Below, one piece after another: positions 42,811-52,154 of a stretch of 64,000 nt of DNA. The translations under genes and the position numbers were made by a program. Positions within the stretch are counted from its first letter, which is position 1. Each line of letters starts with the position of its first letter. Under the pieces are notes generated by a model. It did not search any database, had not been told where the DNA came from, and saw only the letters and a program-made list of their open reading frames with translations. The stretch is taken from assembly GCF_002007565.1 (NCBI RefSeq), contig NZ_CP015625.1, positions 1,054,001-1,118,000 of the forward strand. The letters run 5' to 3'. The DNA is from Ditibartonella choladocola. Lineage in GTDB: Bacteria > Pseudomonadota > Alphaproteobacteria > Rhizobiales > Rhizobiaceae.

Positions 42811-44310
42811 ATGACAATCGTTGATGCCCGCACAGCTGACCCGAAACGTTTCATTTCTGGAGCTACCGGTGACTGGGAAGTCATTATCGGGTTGGAAGTA
42901 CATGCACAGGTAACCTCCAATTCAAAACTTTTTTCCGGTGCTTCGACAAAATTCGGAGCCGAACCCAATGCGCATGTGTCACTCGTCGACGCGGCGATGC
43001 CGGGAATGCTACCTGTCATTAATCTCGAATGCGTAAAACAGGCTGTACGAACCGGATTAGGACTTAATGCCAAAATCAATTTGAAGTCGGTGTTCGATCG
43101 CAAAAATTATTTTTATCCCGATTTACCCCAAGGCTATCAGATTTCACAGTTTGAGCAGCCGATTGTCGGCGAGGGAAAAATCACCATTTCGGTGGGGCCG
43201 GACAAGAAAGGTGAGTTCGAGGATGTAGAAATCGGTATCGAACGTCTCCATCTCGAACAAGATGCAGGAAAGTCTATTCACGACCAACACCCGACAATGT
43301 CATTTGTTGACCTTAACCGCTCTGGCGTTGCCCTGATGGAGATTGTTTCCAAGCCGGATTTGCGTTCATCGGATGAAGCAAAAGCCTATGTGACCAAGTT
43401 GCGTACCATTGTGCGCTATCTTGGCACATGCGACGGCAATATGGATGAAGGCGCAATGCGTGCCGATGTTAATGTCTCGGTGCGTCGTCCGGGAGAGGAT
43501 TTCGGCACAAGGTGCGAAATCAAAAACGTCAATTCGATCCGTTTTATCGGGCAGGCAATCGATTACGAAGCACGTCGACAGATAGCGGTTCTTGAGGACG
43601 GCGGTACAATCGATCAGGAAACAAGGCTGTTTGATTCCGCCAAAGGTGAAACACGGCCGATGCGTTCCAAAGAAGAAGCGCATGACTATCGTTATTTTCC
43701 TGATCCCGATTTGCTGCCTTTGGTTTTCGACCAGAAATTTGTCGATGACCTGAAAGCCGGATTGCCGGCCTTGCCGGATGAAATCAAGTCGAACTTTATC
43801 AATGAAATGGGGTTGAGTGCCTATGACGCCTCGATCCTTGTGAGTGAAAAAGCGATTGCGGATTTCTTCCAGGCCGTTGCCGAAGGTCGCGATGGTAAAC
43901 TTGCCGCCAATTGGGTGATTAACGATTTGCTCGGCGCTTTGAACAAGGCAAGTCTTGATATTTCGCAATCTCCGATGACGGCAGATCAACTTGGCGGAAT
44001 TATCGACCTTATCAAAGAGGGTACGATTTCAGGTAAAATCGCAAAAGATCTCTTCGAGATTGTTTGGAATGAAGGCGGAAATCCTGCGAAAATCGTTGAA
44101 GAACGTGGAATGAAACAGGTGACCGACACCGGAGCTATCGAAAAGGCTGTCGATGAAATCATTGCTGCCAATCCGGATAAGGTTGCACAAGCCAAAGAAA
44201 AACCGACTCTGGCAGGCTGGTTTGTTGGTCAGGTTATGAAAAAGACCGGTGGCAAGGCAAACCCGCAAGTGGTGAACAAATTGATAAAGGCAAAACTTGG
44301 GATTGAATAA
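42811..44310 (+). CDS. gatB: Aspartyl/glutamyl-tRNA amidotransferase subunit B
   Basis: A 499-residue GatB, which phosphorylates and amidates Glu-tRNA-Gln (and Asp-tRNA-Asn) with GatA and Gat[48 protein letters not shown] and EIKNVNS are diagnostic, and the C-terminal YqeY-like helical domain is complete. gatA and gatC are not nearby. The acetyltransferase gene starts five bases later. Confidence 0.97.
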   Translation: MTIVDARTADPKRFISGATGDWEVIIGLEVHAQVTSNSKLFSGASTKFGAEPNAHVSLVDAAMPGMLPVINLECVKQAVRTGLGLNAKINLKSVFDRKNYFYPDLPQGYQISQFEQPIVGEGKITISVGPDKKGEFEDVEIGIERLHLEQDAGKSIHDQHPTMSFVDLNRSGVALMEIVSKPDLRSSDEAKAYVTKLRTIVRYLGTCDGNMDEGAMRADVNVSVRRPGEDFGTRCEIKNVNSIRFIGQAIDYEARRQIAVLEDGGTIDQETRLFDSAKGETRPMRSKEEAHDYRYFPDPDLLPLVFDQKFVDDLKAGLPALPDEIKSNFINEMGLSAYDASILVSEKAIADFFQAVAEGRDGKLAANWVINDLLGALNKASLDISQSPMTADQLGGIIDLIKEGTISGKIAKDLFEIVWNEGGNPAKIVEERGMKQVTDTGAIEKAVDEIIAANPDKVAQAKEKPTLAGWFVGQVMKKTGGKANPQVVNKLIKAKLGIE

Positions 44311-44315
44311 CGATC

Positions 44316-44803
44316 ATGTGGATTCGCACTGCATCCAAGGATGATATCAATGCTATTCATGATCTTCTGATCGAAACATGGCATGCTGTATTTGATGATC
44401 TCGTCGGACGTGAAGAGGTAGACCGTAGAATCTCCCATGATTATACGCCCGACATATTGAAGAAAATGCTCAGCCGTCCCGCATCCGAATTTATCGTCGC
44501 AGATGATGGCGAACTGCTTCACGGGGTGGCTTATGCAGCGCAGGGCGCTGTCAAGGGTGATTCGGAAATAGCTCTTGTGTTTCATTTATGTGTAAAGCCG
44601 GAAAGTCAGGGGCAGGGGATCGGTCAACGTTTGTTGATAGAACTTGAAGAAGCCTTTCCTGCTGCGCGGAAAATTCGTATCTCGCTCAATAAAAAGACGA
44701 GCGGGCGCAAAAATTCTTTGAAGAACAAGGCTATAAAAGACTGGGGAAAAATAGCGACAATGTCCCGAACGATGATATTGTGTTCGAGAAAACGCTATTT
44801 TGA
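44316..44803 (+). pseudogene. GNAT-family N-acetyltransferase, frameshifted at a poly-A run
   Basis: The N-terminal 125 codons read as a GNAT domain, with LVFHLCVKPESQGQGIGQRLLIELE holding the acetyl-CoA QGQGIG loop. After RISLNKK the frame turns into SGRKNSLKNKAIKD and runs to 44891. One base back, the other frame gives a perfect GNAT ending: ERAQKFFEEQGYKRLGKNS, then DDIVFEKTLF and a stop at 44801-44803. Adding one A to the five at 44691-44695 joins the halves as NKKDERA. The gene is therefore broken by a single-base loss, unless this is a sequencing error. Confidence 0.85.
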
Positions 44804-44907
44804 CAATGTGAATAATAACTTGCTTTTAATGCTGTCGGGCTGCATAACATTTAAAGTTTGTTATTCGTTTGAAGCTTATGGGCTGGACTGAAGGAGCTCG
44901 CACTGAA

Positions 44908-45306
44908 ATGGCTGGTATCTGGAAACAGGTTTTTACGTGGTGGAATGGTAACACCATCAATACGCGGTTTTTTACGTGGCTACATGGCAAGCGCGTCGGC
45001 GAGGACGAGTTCGGAAATATCTATTATGAAGGTGGCCTTCATAAAGACGGTTATCCACGTCGCTGGGTCATTTATAAGAATTATTCCGAAGCTTCGACAA
45101 TTCCCGCCGGTTGGCATGGCTGGATCCATCATCGGACAAATACACCACCAAGCGCTGAAAATTATCACGCACGTGAATGGGAAAAGCCGCATCACCCAAA
45201 TCTCACCGGCACAAGTCAGGCCTATACGCCAAAAGGCTCGATTACACATCATGGTGAGCGGCCACATGTGACCGGCGATTATGATGCCTGGACACCGGGT
45301 AAATAA
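44908..45306 (+). CDS. NDUFA12-family accessory subunit of respiratory complex I
   Basis: A 132-residue protein of the NADH:ubiquinone oxidoreductase 17.2-kDa (NDUFA12/B17.2) family: FFTWLHGKRVGEDEFGNIYYE, then PRRWVIYK, PAGWHGWIHH and HPNLTGT. It is an alphaproteobacterial accessory subunit assisting complex I assembly. ATG 44908 is the family start; GGAG lies 11 bases upstream, slightly far. Frames extending to 44869 add atypical residues. Confidence 0.9.
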   Translation: MAGIWKQVFTWWNGNTINTRFFTWLHGKRVGEDEFGNIYYEGGLHKDGYPRRWVIYKNYSEASTIPAGWHGWIHHRTNTPPSAENYHAREWEKPHHPNLTGTSQAYTPKGSITHHGERPHVTGDYDAWTPGK

Positions 45307-45399
45307 TTAAACAGTGGCGGACAAACCGAAGGTTTCCGCCATATTGCCATAATTGGCAGATAAGCTTCGGGCTTTAATTGAAGTTGTTGATGCGGTGCT

Positions 45400-45827
45400 A
45401 TGAAATTTTTTAAACCGTTTCCAAAAAGTTGCTTATTTGCCGTGATTGGCGTTGCCGGTATCCTCGCTGGCACCACGTCGGTATTTTCTCAGGAAACAAC
45501 ACGTTTGAGCAATCCGGTTGCCGTCTTTTCGGGGCTGGATAAAATAACCGGCCGTATTACAACATTCGATGTCTATATCGGCGAGACATATCAATTTGGT
45601 GCGTTGCAAGTAACCCCGCGTGTCTGTTACTCGAACTCGGCAGATGAGGCAACGCGTACCGATGGATTTGTTGAAGTCAATGAAATCACGTTGGACAAAA
45701 AATAAAACGCATTTTCACAGGGTGGATGTTTGCCGACAGTCCTGGTCTTAATGCTGTCGAGCACCCGATTTATGATGTTTGGCTGAAAGACTGCAAACAA
45801 AAATCGAAAGTTCCCGCACCTCAGTGA
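45400..45827 (+). pseudogene. DUF2155 periplasmic protein, frameshifted at a poly-A run
   Basis: Codons 1-101 give a signal peptide (to about residue 31) and the conserved DUF2155 core FSGLDKITGRITTFDVYIGE, FGALQVTPRVCY and DGFVEVNEITL, then stop at DKK. The family continues with an RIFSGWMFA...HPIYDVWL ending, and precisely this follows in the next frame: RIFTGWMFADSPGLNAVEHP and YDVWLKDCK, with a stop at 45825-45827. Adding one A to the six at 45697-45702 restores a single frame (DKKIKRIF). The function of DUF2155 is unknown. Its pairing with NDUFA12 is conserved in rhizobia. Confidence 0.88.
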
Positions 45828-46408
45828 TCTTTCTGAATTGGCATTTATTATTCATTTCATCCGGTTCATGTAATGGGTGGGCAATCGCCGTGCTATTCCC
45901 CCCATAACAATGCGAATGTTGTCTGAAATCGGCATTAACCGGTTGGAAGCTGTCATTTTCCGGAAATCTCTTGGTTGAAATCAACATTTTACGCAGGATA
46001 GCCGTTTGTTTTTTCAAAACTTCAGGCAAAAGCACCGGTCATCTGAAAGGCGTGAATCCGGAATGTTCTGACGTGACACTGCTTTTGGTGCAAGGCCATC
46101 CCGAAAGGAAATCTATTTTTCACCCAAAGGCCGCTTAATCCGGTTTTATATGAAATGGATATTAAAAATTATAAAAAGCTTGGCCCCGTCAATAATTGTG
46201 ACTTCAAGTCTTCAAGCGATTTGAATTACACATTGCGAAGTTGAAAAGTTAATATTCGGGCGTGATGTTCGTTGTTTTCAGAAGCGGATTGCCTTTATTT
46301 TCGATTTATTTGCGTTTTTATATCTCAAACAACAAGGCTTAAGCTTGGCGTAAGCGTCGCGCATTAATCTTTCAATCGGAAAATCCGCAGTGTTTCAGAA
46401 GGCGCAAC
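45828..46408. other. Gap after the DUF2155 gene
   Basis: About 580 bases with no supported gene. In many rhizobia aat, accC and accB lie nearby, but I find none of their motifs here on either strand. A 24-codon frame at 46152 (MKWILKIIKS then LAPSIIVTSSLQ) looks like a lone signal peptide, perhaps a remnant. Confidence 0.4.
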
Positions 46409-46912
46409 ATGCTGTCAATTCGTTTTGTGAAAAAGAGTCTTGCTTATCTGATTTTGGCTTGTTGTCTCACCGCCTGCCAGTGGACAACAGAACCTTCAAC
46501 AACACATGATTATTATACGCGTGTTACGGAACTTAGCTCCAAAAGTTTCTATTTTACGAACAATCCTTTGATACAACTGGAAATGCAGGCAAAATGGATA
46601 AGCAATCAAGGTTACGTCATTGATACGATCGCAACGTCTACAAACAGCAACGATCTTGATATTAGTCTGGCATGGTCGCAGAAACGAAACTATCGTTATG
46701 TTGCACGGGAAAAACTGAATATAGTTTGTACGATCGGATGTACAAATTCGGAAAAAGGCCGCATTTTTATTCCTGAAGATGAATTTCGCCAATATGCTGT
46801 CAGCGGATTTATTTTTAAACTTGTCGGGCGCGGGAATTATGTTGACGGATTTCTTGATAAAAGAGCTTTTCAGCAAGTTCTTGACCAGATGCAATCCATG
46901 CCGAAATATTGA
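46409..46912 (+). CDS. Hypothetical lipoprotein
   Basis: A 167-residue protein with a lipoprotein signal: basic start (MLSIRFVKKS), hydrophobic stretch and lipobox LTAC with Cys23. The rest is mixed alpha/beta with no motif I recognise; a CTIGC pair sits near residues 107-111. It is presumably anchored to a membrane facing the periplasm. It lies upstream of the second L,D-transpeptidase. Confidence 0.65.
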   Translation: MLSIRFVKKSLAYLILACCLTACQWTTEPSTTHDYYTRVTELSSKSFYFTNNPLIQLEMQAKWISNQGYVIDTIATSTNSNDLDISLAWSQKRNYRYVAREKLNIVCTIGCTNSEKGRIFIPEDEFRQYAVSGFIFKLVGRGNYVDGFLDKRAFQQVLDQMQSMPKY

Positions 46913-47033
46913 ATATCAAAATCAATTTATCAGGTAAAAATTCAACGATTTTTTATTTTTTCATTTCCTTTAGTTTTTTAGCGTTTTACGCTGGGCTATG
47001 AATTTTTTGAAAGTAAAGTGGGGTGGGGATGCA

Positions 47034-47464
47034 ATGCGTTGGAAAATATCTGCTGTTTTTATGGGAGTGTTGGTACCGTCATTTTTTTGACAGATTTTGC
47101 TTTGGCTGACGACTTATTGGCGTTGGTGAATGTATCGGAACAAACAATGGTCGTTAAAAAAAACGGCAAGACACTTTATCATTGGAAAGTATCGACAGGC
47201 CGTAAAGGTTATACGACGCCAAGCGGAACTTTCAGACCCGTCAGAATGCATAAAATGTGGCGGAGCAGAAAATATGACAACGCGCCTATGCCTTATGCGA
47301 TTTTCTATAACGAAGGCTATGCAATCCACGGAACTTCATATGTAAGCAGGTTAGGTAGCCCTGCAAGCCATGGCTGCATACGCCTGAATACGGCAAATGC
47401 GCAGATACTCTATAAAATGCTGCAAGAAGCGGGGCCGGAAAATTTGAAAATTGTGATTAAATAA
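47034..47464 (+). pseudogene. Small L,D-transpeptidase (YkuD) with signal peptide out of frame
   Basis: The catalytic part is a complete YkuD domain: LVNVSEQTMVVKKNGK, TPSGTF, and AIHGTSYVSRLGSPASHGC with catalytic His and Cys. It is open from a GTG at 47018, but that reading gives a poor N-terminus (MGWGCNALENICC). One frame over, ATG 47034 gives a textbook signal peptide, MRWKISAVFMGVLVPSFF, ending in the T run 47092-47098. One extra T there would join it to LTDFALADD with an ALA cleavage site. So a single-T loss has probably cut export signal from enzyme. Confidence 0.72.
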
Positions 47465-48672
47465 TGGTTTGTAATCACCGGAACTGGCCAGCATTTTTTG
47501 AACATTATCAAATATGGTTTTATTGCGTAGCAATCGTTATAGGGCTCGTTACCGGATGCTTTTCGCCAATATCAGGTTTTGCCAATCGAGCATTACAAGT
47601 GATGTTACCTCTATTGCTGCTTGTCACATTTTTGCAGGTTCCGTGCGCAGCAATTGTCAATAGTTTCAGTGACAAACGTTTTATTGCGGGGCTAATCGTC
47701 GGCAATTTCCTGTTTATTCCGGCTCTCGTGTTTTTATTATTATGGTCGGGTTTGTCGTGGCTGGATTTTCCGGATAAACAGCTTTCTTTTTCGACATTAA
47801 CATCCGGCAACAATCCTTATCTTTACTTTTCCCTATTTGGAGCAATCCTGCTTTGCGCACCTTGTGTTGATTATGTTGTGTCTTTTTGCCGTATGGCAAA
47901 AGGTGATGCCACAGCTCTGACTGCGATGCTTCCGGTTTTATTGATCGTCCAACTGTGTTTTCTGTTTCTTTGGGGGGTAATGGGCTTCGGGAATACCACA
48001 ACTCTTGCAGATGAACGGCAAAAAATCGGTGAATTTTTGTTTTCGGTTGTCTCGGTTCTGGTTTTACCGTTATGTATTGCCTGGCTTCTTCAGGGAATAT
48101 CCCGTCATAACAAATTCATTTCCACTTCGACTTCGGTCATGGAAAAAAGTGTCGTTCCTGTTACCGCACTCACATTGATGGTTATCGCTACCTATGCCAG
48201 TTCGGAAATTTTTTCGACATTCAAAAATTGCTGTTCTGCTGCGGAAAATACGAGTTTATTTGGCCTGAATAATCGGCTATCGGGCGAAAATTTACCTATG
48301 CTCGATAATGCTGAACCCGTTTCTTGTTGTGATAAAAAGCAATTATCCGGTGCATTTTTATACGGGGTTTTATTTTATGCGCTATATGCCTTTCTTGCGC
48401 CATTTATCGGTTTTTTAACTGCAAAATTAACGAGGCTTGGCCGGAAAAAGGCAATTGCTCTGAGTTTTAGTGTTTCCACGCGAAATTCTCTGGTTTTGTT
48501 GCCACTTTTGCTATCTATAGCACCCTCTGGTGGACGCGCTCTGATTACCGGCGTTGTTTTGACACAAACCTGCGTCGAACTTGTTGCCGAAATTATATAT
48601 TTACGTTTGATACCGCGTTACGCACAAAAACATTTCCGATGTCAGGAGACTGAATGTGAACAACGACTATAA
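47464..48672 (+). CDS. ACR3/bile-acid-sodium-symporter superfamily transporter
   Basis: A 402-residue protein with about ten membrane helices. The APCVDYVVSF segment near residue 136 contains the Cys conserved in ACR3 arsenite permeases, and ALSFSVSTRNSLVLLPLLL and TQTCVELVAEIIYLRLIPR match the C-terminal ACR3 blocks with the conserved Glu. An unusual Cys-rich loop (KNCCSAAEN, SCCDKK) lies near 255-295. It may export arsenite or another anion. Its ATG shares one base with the stop of the transpeptidase (TAATG). No ars regulator or reductase is adjacent. Confidence 0.75.
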   Translation: MVCNHRNWPAFFEHYQIWFYCVAIVIGLVTGCFSPISGFANRALQVMLPLLLLVTFLQVPCAAIVNSFSDKRFIAGLIVGNFLFIPALVFLLLWSGLSWLDFPDKQLSFSTLTSGNNPYLYFSLFGAILLCAPCVDYVVSFCRMAKGDATALTAMLPVLLIVQLCFLFLWGVMGFGNTTTLADERQKIGEFLFSVVSVLVLPLCIAWLLQGISRHNKFISTSTSVMEKSVVPVTALTLMVIATYASSEIFSTFKNCCSAAENTSLFGLNNRLSGENLPMLDNAEPVSCCDKKQLSGAFLYGVLFYALYAFLAPFIGFLTAKLTRLGRKKAIALSFSVSTRNSLVLLPLLLSIAPSGGRALITGVVLTQTCVELVAEIIYLRLIPRYAQKHFRCQETECEQRL

Positions 48673-49375
48673 CGACCACGCTTTTAACCGAAGGCAACAC
48701 ACACCGCTGTTCAATATACCAACCATCATCGTTATCATCGTTGCGGTATGTGCTTTCAGTTTTTTAATTCCGGAATATTTCTTTTCACCCCGAAACTACG
48801 ATATATTTTATACCTATCTCGCTTTTATTCCCGATTTCTTCAGTCATGCTTTCCTGAAATTCTGGTATACACCGGTCAGCTATTCATTTTTGCATGCAAG
48901 CCTCATGCATGTTGGCGTCAATATGATGTGGCTTGTGATATTCGGCTCACCGCTTGCCAACCGGATAGGCAGTTTGAGGTTTATTGTCTTCTGGTGTGTA
49001 TGTTCGGCTGCCGCCGCTTTTGCGCATTTATACATTTATCCCGATAGTTATGTGCCGATGGTTGGTGCGTCAGGTGCCATATCCGGTATGATGGGAGCTG
49101 CTGCACGCTACGGTTTTAGGCAGGTGCAAAATCAAGGATATAGACAAAGGTCGGAATTTGCCGGACCGATTTTATCCATAGGTCAATCACTGGTCTCGAA
49201 GAATGTCGTCGTTTTTATCGGTACATGGATCATCATCGACATCATTACTGGCATTGCGACACCATCTATCGGGGGGGAAGAAAGTTCAATCGCCTGGGTG
49301 GCACATATTGGCGGGCTGTTAGCCGGTTTCTTTCTCATAGGAATATTTGACAAACGCAGAAATCAGGAACTTTAG
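48656..49375 (+). CDS. Rhomboid-family intramembrane serine protease
   Basis: A 239-residue protein with about six membrane helices and rhomboid catalytic features: HASLMHVGVNM (His80, His85, Asn89), GASGAISG with catalytic Ser139, and HIGG with catalytic His217. The substrate is unknown. It starts with GTG at 48656 inside the end of the transporter gene, preceded by GGAG. An NYND/HAFNRR polar leader precedes the first helix. Confidence 0.9.
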   Translation: MNNDYNDHAFNRRQHTPLFNIPTIIVIIVAVCAFSFLIPEYFFSPRNYDIFYTYLAFIPDFFSHAFLKFWYTPVSYSFLHASLMHVGVNMMWLVIFGSPLANRIGSLRFIVFWCVCSAAAAFAHLYIYPDSYVPMVGASGAISGMMGAAARYGFRQVQNQGYRQRSEFAGPILSIGQSLVSKNVVVFIGTWIIIDIITGIATPSIGGEESSIAWVAHIGGLLAGFFLIGIFDKRRNQEL

Positions 49376-49451
49376 CAGCCACCTGATTCCGGTCGGCATG
49401 GTGTTTTCTCAATTTGATGAAAAACCGGCTTGATATATCCGGCGTTGAAAA

Positions 49452-49481
49452 AATCCGGAATGAAATCCGGATTATTTTTTT
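49452..49481. terminator. Bidirectional terminator between the rhomboid gene and rlmB
   Basis: Arms AATCCGGA (49452-49459) and TCCGGATT (49466-49473), with a T-rich run after it on the plus strand and an A-rich run before it, so it can serve both convergent genes. It overlaps the rlmB stop. Confidence 0.8.
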
Positions 49482-50305
49482 GTGAGATAATTGCGTGCAG
49501 CATAAAGCGAAATGGCTGCGGCATTGGAAACATTCAGGGATTTTATCGCTCCCGGCATATCGAGGCGGGCAAGCACAGAAACAGTTTCGCGTGTCTTTTG
49601 CCTCAATCCTTTTCCTTCAGCACCAAGAACGAGGGCGATATGACCGCCTTTCAAACTTGGTTCGAGAGGAAGTGGTCCTTCCGAATCAAGTCCGAAACTC
49701 GTGAAACCGGCTTTGTGTAGTTCTTCGAGTGCGTCTGCGAGATTGCGCACGGCAATGTGGTCTATAAGTTCCAAAGCACCGGAGGCAGCTTTTGCAAGGA
49801 CTCCGGTCTCCTGTGCCGAATGCCTGTTCGTTGTAATAAGAGCACCGGCATCGAATGCAACCGCCGAACGCATAATAGCGCCGACATTGTGCGGATCGGT
49901 GACCTGATCGAGCACGATAACAAGATCGGTATCGGAGAGTTCGTCAAGCGAGCGTGGTTTCAAAGGTTCTGTTTCGAGAACGACACCTTGGTGTACCGCC
50001 TCGCTACCGACAAGCGAATCAAGCACTTTCGGCGCAACCACTTCCACCGGACAATTTAATTCTGATTCGTCGAGACCAAGACGGTCAAACGCGTTTTTTG
50101 TGACAGAAAGCTTCTTGAGTTTGCGCTTTTTATTGCGAAGGGCGGCAGCAACCGTATGGAGGCCATAAAGCCGGAGTTCTCCGTCATTAAAGGGTGACGG
50201 TTCAATTTTCGGGCGGTTGTTTTTTTCACCTCTTAAGCCCGAACGGTCACGATATTGGCGGCGTAGTCGGGCGTAATGGGAATCTTTTGGAGTTTTTTCG
50301 TTCAT
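49472..50305 (-). CDS. rlmB: TrmH-family 23S rRNA 2'-O-methyltransferase (RlmB type)
   Basis: A 277-residue SPOUT methyltransferase: basic N-terminal tail, SpoU_sub_bind domain (RLYGLHTVAAALRN), then DQVTDPHNVGAIMRSA (motif 1), LVLGAEGKGLR (motif 2) and SLNVSNAAAISLYAA (motif 3) forming the AdoMet knot. It methylates a guanosine of 23S rRNA, by analogy G2251. Its position beside tRNA-Tyr, tRNA-Gly and tuf is standard. Confidence 0.93.
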   Translation of the reverse strand: MNEKTPKDSHYARLRRQYRDRSGLRGEKNNRPKIEPSPFNDGELRLYGLHTVAAALRNKKRKLKKLSVTKNAFDRLGLDESELNCPVEVVAPKVLDSLVGSEAVHQGVVLETEPLKPRSLDELSDTDLVIVLDQVTDPHNVGAIMRSAVAFDAGALITTNRHSAQETGVLAKAASGALELIDHIAVRNLADALEELHKAGFTSFGLDSEGPLPLEPSLKGGHIALVLGAEGKGLRQKTRETVSVLARLDMPGAIKSLNVSNAAAISLYAARNYLTKK

Positions 50306-50400
50306 GGTTTTCTATAGCCGATTGCTTGTCCTATCCGATACTAAAAAATGTGAAAAAAGAATTTTTTGATATTAAAATGAAAAGAACGGAATTTAACCTG

Positions 50401-50429
50401 TTGACAGAGGCAATGCTAAACGGCATAAC
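50401..50429 (+). promoter_or_regulatory. Promoter of the tRNA-Tyr/tRNA-Gly/tuf unit
   Basis: TTGACA (50401-50406) and CATAAC (50424-50429) with a 17-base spacer, about 80 bases before tRNA-Tyr. The -35 is consensus. Confidence 0.6.
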
Positions 50430-50511
50430 GCCCCACACAAACAGAACGAGTTCTTTATGTATTTGGTCTGGTTGTATATGCCTTATCGCGCAACTTCGCT
50501 AGGTATTTAAT

Positions 50512-50596
50512 GGAGGGGTGCCCGAGTGGTTAAAGGGGACGGACTGTAAATCCGTTGCTTTATGCTACGTTGGTTCGAATCCAACCCCCTCCACCA
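50512..50596 (+). tRNA. tRNA-Tyr (anticodon GTA)
   Basis: Class II tRNA with acceptor arms GGAGGGG and CCCCTCC, encoded CCA, anticodon loop CTGTAAA, a long variable arm and T loop GTTCGAATC. Confidence 0.96.
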
Positions 50597-50619
50597 TTTA
50601 CCGGAGCCGGAGTCAACGT

Positions 50620-50693
50620 GCGGGTATAGCTCAATGGTAGAGCAGCAGCCTTCCAAGCTGAATACGCGGGTTCGATTCCCGCTACCCGCTCCA
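50620..50693 (+). tRNA. tRNA-Gly (anticodon TCC)
   Basis: Acceptor arms GCGGGTA and TACCCGC, discriminator T, encoded CCA, anticodon region CTTCCAA and T loop GTTCGATTC. It lies 23 bases after tRNA-Tyr. Confidence 0.96.
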
Positions 50694-50855
50694 AGCGTTC
50701 GTTAGCGATAAAGCAATAAAATATTGGGGTAAAACTCCATTGTGACCAGACGGAAGTTTCCGTTTATTAGATGTAAGCCGGTTTGAAGTTTTAATCCGGT
50801 AATGTTCGGTTCTGAAACCCTGTAAGGGTGTTAACAAGACGAGAGATCGACGGCG

Positions 50856-52031
50856 ATGGCAAAGAGCAAATATGAACGTACGAAGCCGCATGTAAATATC
50901 GGCACGATTGGTCACGTTGACCATGGTAAAACAACGTTGACGGCAGCGATTACAAAGTATTTTGGCGAGTTCAAGGCGTATGACCAGATTGATGCTGCGC
51001 CGGAAGAACGCGCTCGTGGTATCACGATTTCTACAGCACACGTAGAATACGAGACAGAGAAGCGTCACTACGCCCATGTCGATTGCCCCGGACACGCTGA
51101 CTATGTCAAGAACATGATTACCGGTGCTGCCCAGATGGACGGTGCAATTCTTGTTGTTTCTGCTGCTGATGGCCCGATGCCCCAGACACGCGAACACATT
51201 CTTCTTGCCCGTCAGGTTGGTGTTCCTGCTATTGTTGTTTTCCTGAATAAAGTCGATCAGGTGGACGACGAAGAGCTGTTGGAACTGGTTGAACTTGAAG
51301 TTCGCGAACTTCTTTCAAAATATGATTTCCCCGGCGACGAGATTCCGATTGTCAAGGGTTCGGCATTGGCTGCTCTTGAAGGCACCAACAAGGAAATCGG
51401 TGAAGATGCTGTTCGTCTTTTGATGCACGAAGTTGATGAATATATCCCGACTCCGAAGCGTCCGATCGACCAGCCTTTCCTTATGCCGATTGAAGACGTG
51501 TTCTCGATTTCCGGTCGTGGTACAGTTGTGACCGGCCGTGTTGAACGCGGTATTGTCAAGGTTGGTGACGAAGTTGAAATCGTTGGTATCCGTCCGACGA
51601 CAAAGACCACAGTGACCGGCGTTGAAATGTTCCGCAAGCTTCTTGATGAAGGTGAAGCAGGCGACAATATCGGTGCTCTTCTTCGTGGTATTGAACGTGA
51701 AGGTGTTGAACGTGGACAGGTATTGGCAAAGCCCGGTACTGTTACACCGCACACCAAGTTCAAGGCAGAAGCCTATATTTTGACAAAGGATGAAGGTGGT
51801 CGTCACACACCATTTTTCACCAATTACCGTCCGCAATTCTATTTCCGTACGACAGACGTTACCGGTATTGTAACATTGCCGGAAGGTACAGAAATGGTTA
51901 TGCCGGGTGATAACGTTACGATGGATGTTACACTGATTGTTCCGGTTGCTATGGAAGAGAAGCTCCGCTTCGCTATCCGTGAAGGTGGCCACACGGTTGG
52001 TGCCGGTATTGTTTCCAAAATCATTGAATAG
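50856..52031 (+). CDS. tuf: Elongation factor Tu
   Basis: A 391-residue GTPase delivering aminoacyl-tRNA to the ribosome. G1 is GHVDHGKTT, switch region [14 protein letters not shown]3 [12 protein letters not shown]4 NKVDQ, followed by domains 2 and 3 ([16 protein letters not shown]). The codons are strongly biased, as expected of a highly expressed gene. This is the tRNA-linked copy; a second copy in the str operon is usual in alphaproteobacteria but outside the window. Confidence 0.98.
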   Translation: MAKSKYERTKPHVNIGTIGHVDHGKTTLTAAITKYFGEFKAYDQIDAAPEERARGITISTAHVEYETEKRHYAHVDCPGHADYVKNMITGAAQMDGAILVVSAADGPMPQTREHILLARQVGVPAIVVFLNKVDQVDDEELLELVELEVRELLSKYDFPGDEIPIVKGSALAALEGTNKEIGEDAVRLLMHEVDEYIPTPKRPIDQPFLMPIEDVFSISGRGTVVTGRVERGIVKVGDEVEIVGIRPTTKTTVTGVEMFRKLLDEGEAGDNIGALLRGIEREGVERGQVLAKPGTVTPHTKFKAEAYILTKDEGGRHTPFFTNYRPQFYFRTTDVTGIVTLPEGTEMVMPGDNVTMDVTLIVPVAMEEKLRFAIREGGHTVGAGIVSKIIE

Positions 52032-52078
52032 TCAAGAGAAAGACAGACATGCAGTTTGGTGTGTCTGTCTTGACGTGA

Positions 52079-52154
<76 letters not shown>

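Noticed and set aside
44691-45702. Programmed ribosomal frameshifting at the A runs of the GNAT and DUF2155 genes
   Set aside because: Neither run gives a full X-XXY-YYZ heptamer such as A-AAA-AAG, no downstream pseudoknot is evident, and these families are not known to use frameshifting. Simple base loss is the plainer reading.
45748-46035. A 95-codon minus-strand frame downstream of the DUF2155 gene
   Set aside because: It overlaps the restored C-terminus of DUF2155, resembles no family and shows no aat or acc motifs.
47464-48672. Arsenic resistance island
   Set aside because: Only an ACR3-like permease is present. No arsR, arsC or arsH is adjacent and the neighbours are envelope genes.
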